A stretch of DNA of 64,000 nucleotides, taken from contig NZ_PVWK01000062.1 of the NCBI RefSeq assembly GCF_003003795.1, forward strand, positions 1-64,000. The letters are read 5' to 3'. The stretch's first letter is position 1. Each line of letters begins with the position of its first letter. Shown piece by piece: positions 62,676-64,000 of this stretch. The position numbers and the translations under genes were made by a program. Source of the DNA: Stenomitos frigidus ULC18 (GTDB lineage Bacteria > Cyanobacteriota > Cyanobacteriia > Leptolyngbyales > Leptolyngbyaceae). Under the pieces are notes generated by a model. It was not told the origin of the DNA, searched no databases, and worked only from the letters and a program-made list of their open reading frames with translations.

Positions 62676-62784
62676 CCTGGAGAGGCTCTGCGCGTCTACT
62701 CTACGAATAGGGAATTTTTGACCGTACGGCCTTGAGCCCGGTCAAATCTCGCTGTAGTTGTAGCTAACCAAAAGGCTAAAGAGT

Positions 62785-63246
62785 ATGAGTATAACGAAGG
62801 TTTTGGGATTGCTGGGTGTTGCAATGACGGCCGCCATGACCGTGGTGGCACTACCCGCGATGGCACAAAGAGTCTGTATTGAGTCAGAGACAAACGGCAG
62901 AATCGTTTGTGGCAGAGTCATCAATGATGCTCGGTATAACAACCGTGATGACGATCGCACCATCGATCGCTATGGCAACCGTGATAGGGATGTTAACAAC
63001 TTTGATGAACGCTTCTATTTAACGGCTTACCCAGATGTGAAAGCAGCAGTTGCACGGGGACAGTTTAGAGATGGCTACGCGCATTATCAAAAGGCTGGGC
63101 GCTTTGAAGGCCGCTTTCCACGCTTTAATGAAGCTAGCTACTTAGCCAAAAATCCAGATGTCGCAGAAGCGGTGAGACGCAGAAGTATCCGTAGTGGCTA
63201 TGAGCACTGGGTGAAAGTGGGTCGCTTTGAGAATCGCCAACTTTAA
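62785..63246 (+). CDS. exported protein with two FD..YL..PDV repeats
   Basis: The 153-aa product has a Sec signal peptide (VLGLLGVAMTAAMTVVALPAMA-QR). A polar linker with Asn/Asp/Arg repeats (NNRDDDRTIDRYGNRDRD) precedes two copies of a 35-residue module: FDERFYLTAYPDVKAAVARG...HYQKAGRFEGR (about 73-108) and FNEASYLAKNPDVAEAVRRR...HWVKVGRFENR (about 112-150). This module (Y-L-x-x-N/Y-P-D-V-...-H-Y/W-...-G-x-x-E-x-R) recurs in secreted cyanobacterial and proteobacterial proteins, often near calcium-binding repeats. Its role is unknown. A hairpin follows the stop. Confidence 0.8.
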   Translation: MSITKVLGLLGVAMTAAMTVVALPAMAQRVCIESETNGRIVCGRVINDARYNNRDDDRTIDRYGNRDRDVNNFDERFYLTAYPDVKAAVARGQFRDGYAHYQKAGRFEGRFPRFNEASYLAKNPDVAEAVRRRSIRSGYEHWVKVGRFENRQL

Positions 63247-63248
63247 GC

Positions 63249-63289
63249 AAATTGCTGTAGGGATGCGGCAGTCTTGCCTACAGCAATTT
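63249..63289 (+). terminator. 13-bp hairpin after the exported protein gene
   Basis: AAATTGCTGTAGG (63249-63261) and CCTACAGCAATTT (63277-63289) are perfect reverse complements with a 15-nt loop. They lie immediately downstream of the stop codon. The trailing T run is short. Confidence 0.6.
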
Positions 63290-63435
63290 AAATGACGGGT
63301 GATTGTATTTACGATCCTTGTTCTACCCTCACTCACATGACAAACCAATTTGGCTTTTTGGAACTTGGAGAGTAGCATGGCATCTATGCATGCGGTTTGA
63401 AGACTCCATGCGGTACTGCTGCTTATTTTTTGAGT

Positions 63436-64000
63436 ATGACTAGAGACCCAGGAATGCCTCACCGTAAGCCGTTGGGACGATCGCCAAAACCTAGAAAGGA
63501 TGGAACGCGGCCTCAACCAGCAGGGTCTCATGCTATCCCTGTCTCTTCAGTATCGCAATCGCGGGCTCAGGCAAAAGGGGCAGACCTACCGGCTCGATCG
63601 CGTCCTGTGCCACCGCCACCGCCCAAACCAAACCAACAGCCGTCGCACCGATCAGTCAATCGATCGGGTAGTGATGAACCTGTGTTGGACACTTCGAAGA
63701 CTCCCCGGCCACCACGTCGATGGCTAGGATGGCTATATAGCTGGAAATTTTGGCTCCTAGCAACGGGTTTTGGCTGTGTCGGCACAGGCGCGCTGGCGTT
63801 AGCGCTGTTGCTTCAATTGCCAGGCTTACCCAACTGCCCAGCCATTTTTTGGCCCCTGGCTTCGGCGTCGTTGCGCTTTGAATGTGCACGCCTGGCAGCC
63901 AGTAAACAGACCTCAAACGATTTGCTGGAGGCGATCGCGTTGATCGATTCTCTGCCTCCAGACCACCCGCTGCGGGATGAGGCCGATCGACTAGTCGAGC
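63436..64000 (+). CDS. membrane protein with proline-rich N-terminus, partial
   Basis: The open frame runs from ATG 63436 past the right edge (188 full codons visible). Residues 1-95 are basic, Pro/Ser/Gln-rich and disordered (PVPPPPPKPNQQPSHRS). About 100-127 form one transmembrane segment (FWLLATGFGCVGTGALALALLL). Then LPGLPNCPAIFWPLASASLRFECARLAASK starts a helical region (NDLLEAIALIDSLPPDHPLRDEADRLVE) that continues out of the window. This resembles large cyanobacterial single-span proteins with helical repeats whose function is unknown. A second Met at 63454 is an alternative start. Confidence 0.65.
   Translation, partial: MTRDPGMPHRKPLGRSPKPRKDGTRPQPAGSHAIPVSSVSQSRAQAKGADLPARSRPVPPPPPKPNQQPSHRSVNRSGSDEPVLDTSKTPRPPRRWLGWLYSWKFWLLATGFGCVGTGALALALLLQLPGLPNCPAIFWPLASASLRFECARLAASKQTSNDLLEAIALIDSLPPDHPLRDEADRLVE

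Overview
The window reads as chromosomal DNA of a filamentous cyanobacterium, probably Leptolyngbya/Oscillatoria-like. The grounds are the very frequent HIP1 octamer (GCGATCGC), cyanobacterial families (DUF928, DUF1995, DUF2808, a TamB/TIC236-like protein, a PEP-domain pyruvate kinase), and abundant heptamer-type short tandem repeats (GACCGCT, TCAAAAC, GGGGTGT) between and even inside genes. The organism assignment is inference from gene content. No 16S rRNA lies in the window.

Region by region. 1-8.9 kb: a broken DUF928 gene divergent from a TpsB (ShlB/FhaC) outer-membrane transporter, a phosphohexomutase convergent with pyruvate kinase, a HEAT-repeat protein, a small lipoprotein and clpP. 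9-18.4 kb: giant TamB, MIF-like tautomerase, metallophosphatase, DUF1995 and PRC-barrel proteins. 18.4-27.7 kb: a lone C-A-T-TE NRPS module with a Cys-like specificity code, an RsmB-type RNA methyltransferase, an MFS exporter, a lipoprotein phosphoesterase and a SAM hydrolase/halogenase-family protein. 27.9-29.8 kb: an IS graveyard (a degraded IS5-family element with intact ends and a DDE_5/IS701-like relic). 29.9-36.4 kb: 2-Cys peroxiredoxin, a divergent pair of a two-domain AAA+ (CDC48-like) and a double ArsA/Get3-like ATPase, an IS1595 relic and TerB.

36.5-39.9 kb is the most unusual part. A DUF2808 pseudogene is followed by two small VOC genes of contrasting base composition on the minus strand. 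An attC-like site lies 10 nt after the stop of the last one. Repeats and a GTTAGAC core precede a divergent, inactivated integron-type integrase. I read this as a possible fossil integron. It has not been proven.

40-53 kb: 2OG oxygenase, methyltransferase, sulfate-binding lipoprotein SbpA, a GspF/PilC-like protein, MoeB/MoeZ plus a JAMM protease (sulfur-carrier chemistry), tRNA-Ala(CGC), a HAD phosphatase, a methyltransferase, a secreted glycosidase, an endonuclease III relic and a mutS2 invaded in frame by three repeat families. 53-64 kb: an LRR-ROCO GTPase, an orphan DUF2281 antitoxin with a PIN-toxin stub, hicBA, rsmI, a PfkB kinase, a CysQ-type phosphatase, a methyltransferase whose stop codon is supplied by a MITE, an IS630 N-terminal fragment, an exported repeat protein and a membrane protein running off the right edge.

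Overall this is mainly housekeeping and envelope genes, peppered with small repeats and decayed mobile or accessory genes. At least eight broken genes are visible. No CRISPR array, rRNA or phage module was seen.
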